Assembly: GCF_036227565.1 (NCBI RefSeq)
Contig: NZ_CP109460.1
Span: 3,968,001 to 4,032,000, forward strand
Direction: 5' to 3'
DNA from: Streptomyces sp. NBC_01454
GTDB lineage: Bacteria > Actinomycetota > Actinomycetes > Streptomycetales > Streptomycetaceae
DNA: 64,000 nucleotides
Part shown: positions 54,996-62,562 of the stretch, piece after piece
Position numbering within the stretch: the first letter of the stretch is position 1
Layout of the letters: each line of letters begins with the position of its first letter
The notes under the pieces: model-generated
Told to the model about the DNA's origin: nothing
The model's input: only the letters and a program-made list of their open reading frames with translations
Database searches by the model: none
Program-made: the position numbers and the translations under genes

Positions 54996-55508
54996 ATGAC
55001 GCAGCAGACGCGCGAGAAGCAGGCGACGCAGGAGACGGCTGCCGCCGCGCCCGAGTGCCCGCCGGCAGCCGCTCCGGCACTGGCACAGGGCTGGTGCGCA
55101 CTCTCCGCGCTGCACAGCCGCATCGAGACGCACATCGAGCGCGCGCTGCAGGCCCGGCACGACCTCAGCGTCCGCGAGTTCTCGGTCCTCAATGTGCTCA
55201 GCGAGCAGCACGACGGGCCGGGCGGCCATCTGCGGATGCACCAGGTCGCGGACTCCGTCGTCCTGAGCCAGAGCGCCACCACCCGCCTGGTGACCCGGCT
55301 CGAGGAGCGTGGCCTGCTCTCGCGCCACCTGTGCACCGACGACCGGCGCGGCATCTACACCGATGTCACGTCCGAGGGCCGCACGCTCCTCGTGGAGGCC
55401 CGGCCCACCCATGACGGCGCCCTGCGCGAGGCTCTTCAGGACGCCGCACAGCGCCCCGAGCTGGCACCGCTCGTCACCGCTGTCGAAACACTCGCTCCGT
55501 CCGAGTGA
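54996..55508 (+). CDS. MarR-family transcriptional regulator
   Basis: 170 aa. Winged helix at about 60-130 (LSVREFSVLNVLSEQHDG; VADSVVLSQSATTRLVTRLE; RGLLSRHLCTDDRRGIYTDVT). The N-terminal 30 residues are Ala/Pro-rich. ATG 54996 is fixed by GAGGAGGT. It should repress the divergent MFS pump until a phenolic or drug ligand binds. Confidence 0.92.
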   Translation: MTQQTREKQATQETAAAAPECPPAAAPALAQGWCALSALHSRIETHIERALQARHDLSVREFSVLNVLSEQHDGPGGHLRMHQVADSVVLSQSATTRLVTRLEERGLLSRHLCTDDRRGIYTDVTSEGRTLLVEARPTHDGALREALQDAAQRPELAPLVTAVETLAPSE

Positions 55509-55581
55509 GGCCCGCGGGCGGGACCCGGCGGCAGGCCGGACGGTGCCGCCGACCGCCTGCCGCCCCCGAGGATCCTCGGCA

Positions 55582-55587
55582 TAGGGT
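55582..55587 (+). promoter_or_regulatory. -10 of a leaderless promoter (GNAT gene)
   Basis: TAGGGT ends 7 bases before ATG 55595; no Shine-Dalgarno is present. Confidence 0.5.
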
Positions 55588-55594
55588 CGCGCCC

Positions 55595-56047
55595 ATGAGC
55601 GATATCGAGATACGCCGCGCGACCGAAGCCGACCTGCCCGCCATCGTCGCCATGCTCGCCGACGACCCGCTGGGCGCCGCCCGCGAGGCACCGGACGACC
55701 TGACGCCGTACCGTGCCGCGTTCGAGGTGCTGGCCGCCGATCCGCAGCAGCACCTGGTCGTGGCGGCCCGCGAGGGACGGACGATCGGCACGCTCCAGCT
55801 CACGGTCGTTCCCGGTCTGTCCCGGCGCGGCGCCACCCGCTCGATCATCGAGGGCGTACGGATCCACCGCGATGAGCGTGGCACCGGCCTCGGTACCGAG
55901 CTGATCGAGTGGGCGGTCGCGGAGTCCCGCACGCTCGGCTGCCAGATGGTGCAGCTCACCTCGGACGCGACCCGGATCGACGCGCACCGCTTCTACGAGC
56001 GCCTCGGGTTCGAGGCCTCCCACCTGGGCTTCAAGCTCCCGCTCTGA
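55595..56047 (+). CDS. GNAT-family N-acetyltransferase
   Basis: 150 aa, full GNAT fold. Opens IEIRRATEADLPAIVAML, acetyl-CoA loop VRIHRDERGTGLGTELIEWA (R-x-x-G-x-G type), and the C-terminal ARG-like ending HRFYERLGFEASHLGFKL. Small-molecule or antibiotic-like amine acetylation is typical; substrate unknown. Confidence 0.9.
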   Translation: MSDIEIRRATEADLPAIVAMLADDPLGAAREAPDDLTPYRAAFEVLAADPQQHLVVAAREGRTIGTLQLTVVPGLSRRGATRSIIEGVRIHRDERGTGLGTELIEWAVAESRTLGCQMVQLTSDATRIDAHRFYERLGFEASHLGFKLPL

Positions 56048-56084
56048 GCGGCGGGCCGTCCAGTCGGCCCGCGGCCGCGGCTGC

Positions 56085-56828
56085 TCACCTCTGCCGGGTA
56101 CGCCTCCGCGCCCGGTGCGCCTTCTGCCGGCAGGCACCTCCGCAGTACCGCGCGGGCCGGCCCGTGGGCGCCATCGCGAACACCGCTCCGCACACCTCAC
56201 ACCGCGTTTCGTTACGTTTCACCAGGTCGTGAGCAAGTTTCGTTACGACTCGCTCCGGCCGCAGCGCCTCGCACATCAGCTCCGTCATCCGGCCTTGCAC
56301 CCCGTCCGCCACGCCGGCACCCGCCCGGGCACGCTCCATCGAAAGACAGCCCACCAGCAGCGCCCGGACATCCGCTATCCCGATGTCCTGCCGTACCGCG
56401 CCTGCCTCTTGAGCCCTGCAGAGCAAGACCTCCAGCGCCTCGTCGAAGTCCTTGCCGACCCCGGGCGACGGCTCGAAGCGGCCCGAACCGGCCGCCTCCA
56501 GCGCATCGCACAACGCCTTGTTCTGTGACGCGAGCCGCACGACCGACGCCAGAAAGCGAAAGAAGACCGGCCCGGGATCCGTGACATCGGCCAAGTCCCT
56601 CGCGGTGCCGGTGAAGAGTTCGATCCGGTCCACGATGGTCGCCCTGAACAGGGCTTCCTTGGACGAGAAATGCCGGTAGACGGTACCCGCACCGACCCCC
56701 GCACGACGTGCGATCTCGCCGAGCGGAACCCCCAACCCCTGCTCCTCGAAGGCGAATCGGGCCGCCTGGAGCACCAGCGCCCTGTTACGCCGCGCATCCG
56801 CACGCGAGGGCGCGACACCACCGTCCAT
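56085..56828 (-). CDS. TetR-family regulator with C-terminal Cys4 zinc-ribbon-like tail
   Basis: 247 aa. TetR helix-turn-helix at about 10-57 (LVLQAARFAFEEQGLGVPLG; VGAGTVYRHFSSKEALF), an all-helical ligand domain to about 205, then an added module of about 40 residues: CEVCGAVF...YCGGACRQKAHRARRR, a CxxC...CxxxC arrangement like small zinc ribbons. The tail could bind zinc or nucleic acid. ATG 56828 was taken over an earlier in-frame Met at 56885. TAGAAT and a palindrome upstream suggest autoregulation. Confidence 0.88.
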   Translation of the reverse strand: MDGGVAPSRADARRNRALVLQAARFAFEEQGLGVPLGEIARRAGVGAGTVYRHFSSKEALFRATIVDRIELFTGTARDLADVTDPGPVFFRFLASVVRLASQNKALCDALEAAGSGRFEPSPGVGKDFDEALEVLLCRAQEAGAVRQDIGIADVRALLVGCLSMERARAGAGVADGVQGRMTELMCEALRPERVVTKLAHDLVKRNETRCEVCGAVFAMAPTGRPARYCGGACRQKAHRARRRTRQR

Positions 56829-57330
56829 CTTCGCCCGGCCTCCTGAGAATCGTCGACCTCGGGGTCCAGAGATCCACCCATACAAACGGGTCGCTCATTC
56901 CGATTCTAGAGGAGGATTCAAGCAAGATCGTTAACGACCCGAGCGCCCTCGCTGACGAGCTGACCGCCGCGGTGTCGGGTCGTGCGGAGCTGTGCGGTCG
57001 GACGGTCGGACGGTCGGACGGTCGGGTGTTGAGCGCCGGCAAAACGCCGACCCGTGGGGCCGCGCGCCTGCGCCTACGGCTTTGACAGTGCATGCGACGC
57101 CTTCAGCGTCCAGCCTGTCTCCGGCGCCCGGGGTGCGCCACCGGACGACTCCGGACGGACGACGACCGCGTTCCCACCGGCATGTCCGGCTCTCCCGGGG
57201 CGTCCAGAACCCTGCACCCTCGCCACCCAACTCCAGTTGCATGCACGGGACTTGAGGAACATCAGGGCTGCCGCTCAGGACATCTCCCGTCGCGGAATGC
57301 CCACCATCGGGCCTCCCGCAGCGTCCTGCC
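56829..57330. other. TetR upstream region with promoter, palindrome and 8-bp repeats
   Basis: About 500 bp without a gene. On the minus strand TAGAAT (plus 56903-56908) is a good -10 for the TetR gene, and the perfect palindrome TCGTTAACGA (56928-56937) lies near its -35. CGGTCGGA repeats nearly four times at 56995-57025. The rest to 57330 holds short open frames without family likeness. Confidence 0.55.
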
Positions 57331-57344
57331 GTTTCACGTGAAAC
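57331..57344. promoter_or_regulatory. parS site
   Basis: Perfect GTTTCACGTGAAAC in the TetR/aminotransferase intergenic region, 46 bp centre to centre from the next parS. Confidence 0.93.
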
Positions 57345-57363
57345 AACTCCGCGTCCAGACATA

Positions 57364-57403
57364 GATGTGGGGTCGCGTTTCACGTGAAACACGACCCCAC
57401 ATC
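57364..57403. promoter_or_regulatory. parS embedded in a 40-nt palindrome
   Basis: Perfect parS at 57377-57390 is flanked by GATGTGGGGTCG (57364-57375) and its exact complement CGACCCCACATC (57392-57403). Only the C/A pair at 57376/57391 is mismatched, so 19 of 20 pairs match. It lies 34 bp beyond the stop of the class-V aminotransferase and could also act as its terminator hairpin. Confidence 0.92.
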
Positions 57404-57437
57404 GACGGTTCGCCCTACGCCTGGGCGCCGACCCTGC

Positions 57438-58583
57438 TCAGCCGGCGACCGCCGCGTCCCATGCCGCGCCCGCGGCCAGGGCCGCTGCCTCGGCATCCAC
57501 CGGCACGCCCAGCGCGCGCAGCCCACCTGCCAGCGCCCTCAGCGAGGCCGTGACCACGGCCCGGTCGGCGGCGCGGCCATAGTGGTTCACCCGGATCATC
57601 TCCTTGGCCAGAGCGCCCGCCGCGGCCTGCACCGGCACTGCGGCATCCACCGCGAGCGCAGCGGCCACAACCTCCCGGGCGTCCACTCCCTCGGACGCAC
57701 GGAGCGTCGTGGCGGCCGGCGCCGCGTCCTCCTCACGCACGACGTACGGAGCGAGCCCTCCCAGGGCCTGCACACCGGCCCTGGTTGCCGCGGACGCCGC
57801 CCGGTGCCGCGTGATGACCGCGGCCAGGCCCTCGGCTTCGACACGGTCCACGGCCTGCTCCAGCGCCAGCATCTCCAGCTGCGCCGGAGCGTGCGGCAGT
57901 GCGGTGCGTCCGCCGTCGATCCAGCGCTCCTTCCAGTCCAGCAGCGAGAGGTACGAGCGCTGTGGGGCCTGCTCGTTGGCGGCGATCCGCTCCCACGCCC
58001 GGGCGCTGACCGAAACCGCCGAGACCCCGGCGGGCCCGGCCACCGCCTTCTGGCCGCCGATCACGCAGAGATCCACTCCCCACTCGTCGGTGAGCAGCGA
58101 CTCGGCGCCCACCGAGGCGACCGCGTCCAGCATCAGCAGTGCACCGTGCTCCCGCACCACCGCGCCGATCTCGGCGACGGGATTGGTGTTGCCGGTGGCC
58201 GCCTCGGCATGTACCAAGCTCACAAAGTCGATCTCCGGGTGCTTCCGCAGGGCATCGGCCACCTGCTGCGGGCCGACCGCACCTGTGAACGGCGCGGTGA
58301 GGGTCACGACCTCGGCGCCGCAGGAGCGCAGCCAGCCGCCGAAGGTCTCGCCGTACGGCCCGGTGATGATGTTGAGCGCGGTGCTTCCGGGGCGGACGGC
58401 CGAGCGGATACAGGCCTCCAGCGGAAGCAGCGCCTCGCCCTGCATCGCCACGACATCGCAGCGGGTGTGCAGCAGCGCGGCGACCTTGTCCTCGATCCGC
58501 GCGAAGTGGGCCGCGGTGAGCGGCGGCAGGTCGAGCAGGTCCGGGACGACGGAGTTCGCGGTCGGGTCAGACACGGCAGTCAC
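57438..58583 (-). CDS. Class-V PLP aminotransferase
   Basis: 381 aa, fold-type I, class V (alanine-glyoxylate/serine-pyruvate type). Signatures: GEALLPLEACIRSAV, NIITGPYGETFGGWL, VHAEAATGNTNPV, LLMLDAVASVGAESLLTDEW, and PLP lysine in CVIGGQKAVAGPAGVS. The C-terminal MIRVNHYGRAAD also fits. GTG 58583 with GGAAGG upstream was taken. Acceptor and donor are unknown. Confidence 0.87.
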   Translation of the reverse strand: MTAVSDPTANSVVPDLLDLPPLTAAHFARIEDKVAALLHTRCDVVAMQGEALLPLEACIRSAVRPGSTALNIITGPYGETFGGWLRSCGAEVVTLTAPFTGAVGPQQVADALRKHPEIDFVSLVHAEAATGNTNPVAEIGAVVREHGALLMLDAVASVGAESLLTDEWGVDLCVIGGQKAVAGPAGVSAVSVSARAWERIAANEQAPQRSYLSLLDWKERWIDGGRTALPHAPAQLEMLALEQAVDRVEAEGLAAVITRHRAASAATRAGVQALGGLAPYVVREEDAAPAATTLRASEGVDAREVVAAALAVDAAVPVQAAAGALAKEMIRVNHYGRAADRAVVTASLRALAGGLRALGVPVDAEAAALAAGAAWDAAVAG

Positions 58584-58674
58584 AGGGCCTTCCAGCGGTG
58601 GCGAGCCGACACGGCGCGGCTCCTGACATCTGGCTCGACTGTACGTCCGGCCCGCGCCCCCTCGCGTACGGGCC

Positions 58675-60114
58675 TCACACCCGCCAGCCCGCCGGATCCA
58701 CCCCGCCGGGCACCGGCCCTGACGGCTCGTACGGCCCGCGGGTGAACACGAAGGTGCCGAGATCCAGATGACTGACCGCTCCGCCCTCGTCCCGCACCAC
58801 CCGCAGCGTCTCGCCCGCGTAGTAGCCGTCCAGCCCCGTCCATGTGCCGTCCTCCTCCGGCCGGAATCGCGAGGACCGCCCCGCTCCGGACAGCGGCGCG
58901 AGCTCCAGCCCGCGCTCGGCCCGCAGGCGCAGGACGTGTGGGTTCGCGCCCCAGTACCAGGGCCCGGTCAGCGCCAGCAGCTCCCGGTCCGGCGGCTCGG
59001 GCAGCGGGTGCCAGTCCTCAGGAATCCGCGGCTCGTGCTCGGCCACCAGCGCGATGAGATCGGCGGCGACGGCCGCGACCAGCGGGCCCGAAGTGCAGTT
59101 GGTGAGCACGACTGCGGCAACATCCTCATCGGCATCGGTCCACAGCGCCGCCAGATATCCGGGCATCGAGCCGAGGTGCCCGGCCAGCAGCCGTCCGTCC
59201 CGCCGCACGAGTTGAAGGCCCAGCCCGTACGCCGCGTCCCAGGCCCCCTCCGGCGGCACGGCCGGCATCCGCATCTTGGCCAGACTCGCCGCGCTGAGCA
59301 CCCCGTCGTCGCCCCGCAGCAGGAACGCAGCCCATCGGCACAGATCCGCCGTCGTCGACCACAACTGCCCTGCCGGGCCCATCAGTCCGGTGTCCTCGGC
59401 CGGCTCCGGCAGCAGCACGTCGGCCCACGGATGCACCGCCCAGCCGTCGGCGGACGGCGGGTGCGGATGCGGTGTCGTACGGCTCATGCCGAGTGGTGCC
59501 AGCACCTCGCGGCGCAGGACCTCGTACCAGGGTGTATCGCCCCGCAGCCGCTCGACCAGCGCACCGAGCAGCGCATAGCCAGGATTGGAGTAATGGTGCC
59601 GGCGGCCGGCGGGCAGCCGCTGCGGCCGCTCGCCGAAGAGGTCGGCGGGCGCGGGCCGCAGCTCGCCCGCGGTCCGCTCCCACCACGGGCCCCGCGGCTC
59701 GGCGGTCAGCCCCGAACTGTGCGCGAGCAGCTGCGCAATCGTCGCGTCCGGCACCGGAGTCCCGTCCAGATGCCGGCCGAGCGGGTCCTCCAGCCGCAGC
59801 AGCCCCTCGTCCCGGAGCCTCAGCACCAGCACGGCGACAAAGGTCTTGGTGAGCGACCCGATCCGGTACTGCACCGCGCCGTGCGATGCCTCCCCGTCCA
59901 CCGCACCGCGGGCCGATGTCCACACCGTTCGACCGTCGCGGACCACCGCACCCACCATCGAGGGCGCCCGCCCCTCCGACTGCCCCACCGCCAGCCGGTG
60001 CAGCAACGCCCGCCGCGTCTGCGGCAACAGCTCCACGCACTCCTCAGATGCGGCGGCCGCCCCCGGCTCGCCTGTCCCGGGCTCTTGGGGCTGCCTGGAC
60101 TGTGCAATGGTCAT
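58675..60114 (-). CDS. Serine hydrolase of the beta-lactamase fold
   Basis: 479 aa. Class-C-type motifs: SxxK as SLTK (near residue 85), YxN as YSNPGYALLG, and a C-terminal HLGSMPGY in place of KTG. LLAHSSGLTAEP is typical of this family of esterases and D-peptidases. No signal peptide is evident, so a cytoplasmic esterase or peptidase is more likely than a resistance enzyme. ATG 60114 follows GGAGGAAA, fixing the start. The last 100 residues form an added beta-rich domain. Confidence 0.87.
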   Translation of the reverse strand: MTIAQSRQPQEPGTGEPGAAAASEECVELLPQTRRALLHRLAVGQSEGRAPSMVGAVVRDGRTVWTSARGAVDGEASHGAVQYRIGSLTKTFVAVLVLRLRDEGLLRLEDPLGRHLDGTPVPDATIAQLLAHSSGLTAEPRGPWWERTAGELRPAPADLFGERPQRLPAGRRHHYSNPGYALLGALVERLRGDTPWYEVLRREVLAPLGMSRTTPHPHPPSADGWAVHPWADVLLPEPAEDTGLMGPAGQLWSTTADLCRWAAFLLRGDDGVLSAASLAKMRMPAVPPEGAWDAAYGLGLQLVRRDGRLLAGHLGSMPGYLAALWTDADEDVAAVVLTNCTSGPLVAAVAADLIALVAEHEPRIPEDWHPLPEPPDRELLALTGPWYWGANPHVLRLRAERGLELAPLSGAGRSSRFRPEEDGTWTGLDGYYAGETLRVVRDEGGAVSHLDLGTFVFTRGPYEPSGPVPGGVDPAGWRV

Positions 60115-60163
60115 GCGTTTCCTCCACAGCGGATCCGACTCGGTGGAGCCCATCCTCGCCGTA

Positions 60164-60294
60164 TCACCGCAGCGCCGCCGCTCCGCTCACCGCGCCCAGC
60201 TCCGCCAGCCGTCGTAGAACCGCAGCGCGCTCGGCGCGAACCCCACACGCCGGGCGAAGGCACCGATGGCCAGCAGGTCTTCGGTGTCATCCAT
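60164..60294 (-). pseudogene. MerR-family regulator remnant with internal deletion
   Basis: ATG 60294 opens MDDTEDLLAIGAFARRVGFA and continues PSALRFYDG, a typical MerR first helix-turn-helix. The frame then runs WRSWAR and stops at 60187. Another frame through the same junction reads RRLAELGAVSGAAALR and stops at 60164, like a MerR-protein C-terminus. So the middle of the gene (about 200 codons) has been deleted, leaving the ends out of frame. A CTCAGGTTGGTCGAAGC-type operator word survives upstream. Confidence 0.65.
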
Positions 60295-60390
60295 GCGCGC
60301 GAGGTGGAGCTTCGACCAACCTGAGAGGGAGCAAAGCCGCGGGGCAACCCGAGGGGTCCGCGACGGCCCGGCCGGCCCGCCCGTGCGACG

Positions 60391-60430
60391 CGTCAGGCCA
60401 TCAGGCCGTCAGGCCATCAGGCCGTCAGCA
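60391..60430. repeat. 8-bp tandem repeat (CRTCAGGC)n over the glxA-type stop
   Basis: CGTCAGGC and CATCAGGC alternate for five units. The stop codon of the GlxA-type gene lies inside, and the array puts further minus-strand TGA triplets every 8 bp. Confidence 0.9.
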
Positions 60431-61403
60431 CAGCGGTGTTCCGGAACGTGCGCCGGTAGGTCTGCGGTGCCACGCCCACCGCGCTGTGCAGATGCTGGCG
60501 CAGTGAGGTCCCGGTGCCGAAGCCCGCGTGACGGGCGACGAGGTCGACGGGCCAGTCCGTGGTTTCCAGCAGATGCCGGGCGCGTTCGATGCGCTGGCCG
60601 GCGAGCCACTGACCGGGGCTCATGCCCACCTCGTCGCGGAACCGCCGGGTCAGGGTGCGCACGCTGACCTGGGCGTGCGCGGCGAGGTCGGTCAGGGCGA
60701 GGGGCTCATCGAGCCGGTCCAGGGCCCAGGCCCGCGTGGCCGCGGTGCCGCCCGACGCGGGCCCGGGAACGGGCTGCCGGATGAACTGCGCCTGTCCGCC
60801 GTCCCGCCAGGGCGGCACCACACACACGCGGGCCACGTCGTTGGCGACGGCGCTGCCGTGGTCGCGGCGCACGAGGTGCACACACACATCCACGCCCGCA
60901 GCCACTCCGGCAGAGGTGAGGACATCACCGTCGTCGACGAACAGCACATTGGGATCGACGCGCACGGTGGTGAAGAGGCGCTGCAGCTGTGCGGCCTCCC
61001 GCCAGTGCGTGGTGGCCGGCCGGTGATCGAGCAGCCCCGCCGCGGCCAGGACGAAGGCGCCGGTGCAGATGGCCACCATCCTGGTGCCGGGGCGCACCCG
61101 CTCCAGCGCGGTGCGCAGGTCGTCGGGCAGCCGGCCGTCCGCGCAGATCGCGCCCAGTGCGTGGGACGGCGGGATGACGAGGGTGTCCACGTCCGCCAGG
61201 ACGGAGGCGTCCTGGCGGACCGTGATGTCGTAGTCGGCGTCGGTCCGCACGGTGCCTCCGTCCAGACTGCAGGTGACGACGGAGTAGAGCGGCTCCCCGC
61301 CGGCGCCGACCGCCGCACCGAAGATCCGTGCCGGAATCCCCAGCTCGAAGGGGACGACTCCGTCCAGAGCGAGTACTCCCACGCGATGCATGTCCCGGTT
61401 CAT
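60417..61403 (-). CDS. GlxA-family AraC-type regulator (DJ-1/PfpI plus HTH)
   Basis: 328 aa. The DJ-1/PfpI-like domain (about 1-180) has VGVLALDGVVPFELGIP, the Cys in ICTGAFVLAAAGLL and a following TTHW. The AraC helix-turn-helix pair (about 225-325) reads LTDLAAHAQVSVRTLTRRFR and VARHAGFGTGTSLRQHLHS. Divergent from the oxidoreductase across 142 bp and probably regulates it. Confidence 0.92.
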   Translation of the reverse strand: MNRDMHRVGVLALDGVVPFELGIPARIFGAAVGAGGEPLYSVVTCSLDGGTVRTDADYDITVRQDASVLADVDTLVIPPSHALGAICADGRLPDDLRTALERVRPGTRMVAICTGAFVLAAAGLLDHRPATTHWREAAQLQRLFTTVRVDPNVLFVDDGDVLTSAGVAAGVDVCVHLVRRDHGSAVANDVARVCVVPPWRDGGQAQFIRQPVPGPASGGTAATRAWALDRLDEPLALTDLAAHAQVSVRTLTRRFRDEVGMSPGQWLAGQRIERARHLLETTDWPVDLVARHAGFGTGTSLRQHLHSAVGVAPQTYRRTFRNTAVLTA

Positions 61404-61545
61404 GTCCCGATTCTTTCAAACGTTGGCCATTAGGACACCGCCAGAGACCTGCCCGCCACGCAAAGCTGGCTGCAACCCGGGGAACGCGGCCTCACCCACG
61501 GCACATACGCCCCGGTCACAGCCCTCAGCATGCGAAGGAGACACC
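61404..61545. promoter_or_regulatory. glxA-type/oxidoreductase divergent region
   Basis: 142 bp. AT-richer patch TTCTTTCAAACGTTGGCCATTAGG near 61410-61435 could hold both promoters, and the ribosome site AAGGAGA precedes ATG 61546. No clean dyad is visible; AraC-type sites are often asymmetric. Confidence 0.3.
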
Positions 61546-62511
61546 ATGTCCGAGTCCCAGGCCCCGCAGATGCGCGCCGTCAGCCAGGACACCGCCGGAG
61601 GCCCCGACGTCCTCAAGGTGATCACGACCGGCCGCCCGGTACCGGGCCCGACGGAGATCCTGGTCCGGGTGCACGCCGCGGGCGTCAACCCGACGGACTG
61701 GAAGACACGGTCCGCGGGCGCGTTCATGACCGGCAGCAAGGCGCCGTTGACCCTGGGCTTCGACGTCTCCGGTGTGGTCGAGGAGGTCGGGCTCGGCGTG
61801 ACCCTCTTCGAGCCGGGCGACAAGGTCTTCGGGATGCCCCGCTTCCCGCACCCGGCCGGGGCGTACGCCGAGTACGTCACCGCGCCGGCCCGTCACTTCG
61901 CCCACCTCCCGGAGGGCCTGGACCATGTGCAGGGCGCCGCCCTTCCGCTGGCGGCGCTGACCGCCTGGCAGGCGCTGGTCGACACCGCGCAGCTCCAGGC
62001 CGGTGAGCGGGTGCTGATCCACGCCGCGGCCGGCGGAGTCGGTCATCTCGCCGTCCAGATCGCCAAGGCCCGCGGCGCGTACGTGATCGGCACCGCCCGG
62101 CAGGCCAAGCACGACGTTCTGCGCGGGCTGGGCGCCGATGAACTCATCGACTACACCCAGCAGGACTTCGCCGAGACGGTGCGCGATGTCGACGTCGTCT
62201 TCGACACCATCGCGGGCGCGTACGGGGCCCGCTCGCTGCGCACCCTGCGGCCCGGCGGCCGGCTGGTCTCGATCCTGCCGCTGCACGACACGTTCCCGGC
62301 CGAGCAGGCGCGCGAGGCGCGGATTCGCGCGGGATTCATGCTCGTCGAGCCCGACCGGTCCGGGCTGCAGGCCGTGGCCGACCTGGTGAACAGCGGAAAG
62401 CTGCGGGTCCTCATCGACACCGTGGTGCCGCTGGAGGACGCCGCGAAGGCCCATGCCCTCGGCGAGACCGGCCGCACCACCGGCAAGATCGTCCTGTCGG
62501 TCGCGCCCTGA
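61546..62511 (+). CDS. Zinc-free quinone-oxidoreductase-type MDR dehydrogenase
   Basis: 321 aa. MDR fold: GroES-like N-domain (VHAAGVNPTDWKTR; LGFDVSGVVEEVG), Rossmann NADPH loop IHAAAGGVGHLAVQIAK, and DVVFDTIAGAYGARSLRTLRPGG. No structural or catalytic zinc cysteines, so it belongs to the quinone/enone reductase branch. Start fixed by GAAGGAG. Divergent from the GlxA-type regulator. Confidence 0.9.
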   Translation: MSESQAPQMRAVSQDTAGGPDVLKVITTGRPVPGPTEILVRVHAAGVNPTDWKTRSAGAFMTGSKAPLTLGFDVSGVVEEVGLGVTLFEPGDKVFGMPRFPHPAGAYAEYVTAPARHFAHLPEGLDHVQGAALPLAALTAWQALVDTAQLQAGERVLIHAAAGGVGHLAVQIAKARGAYVIGTARQAKHDVLRGLGADELIDYTQQDFAETVRDVDVVFDTIAGAYGARSLRTLRPGGRLVSILPLHDTFPAEQAREARIRAGFMLVEPDRSGLQAVADLVNSGKLRVLIDTVVPLEDAAKAHALGETGRTTGKIVLSVAP

Positions 62512-62562
62512 CCCGGCCGGGCAAGAGCTGAGCCGCCGACTGGCGCTCCCCCGGCAGCCGCC

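Noticed and set aside
58675..60114. Secreted beta-lactamase (antibiotic resistance)
   Set aside because: No signal peptide and HLGSMPGY instead of KTG; a cytoplasmic serine esterase or peptidase fits better.
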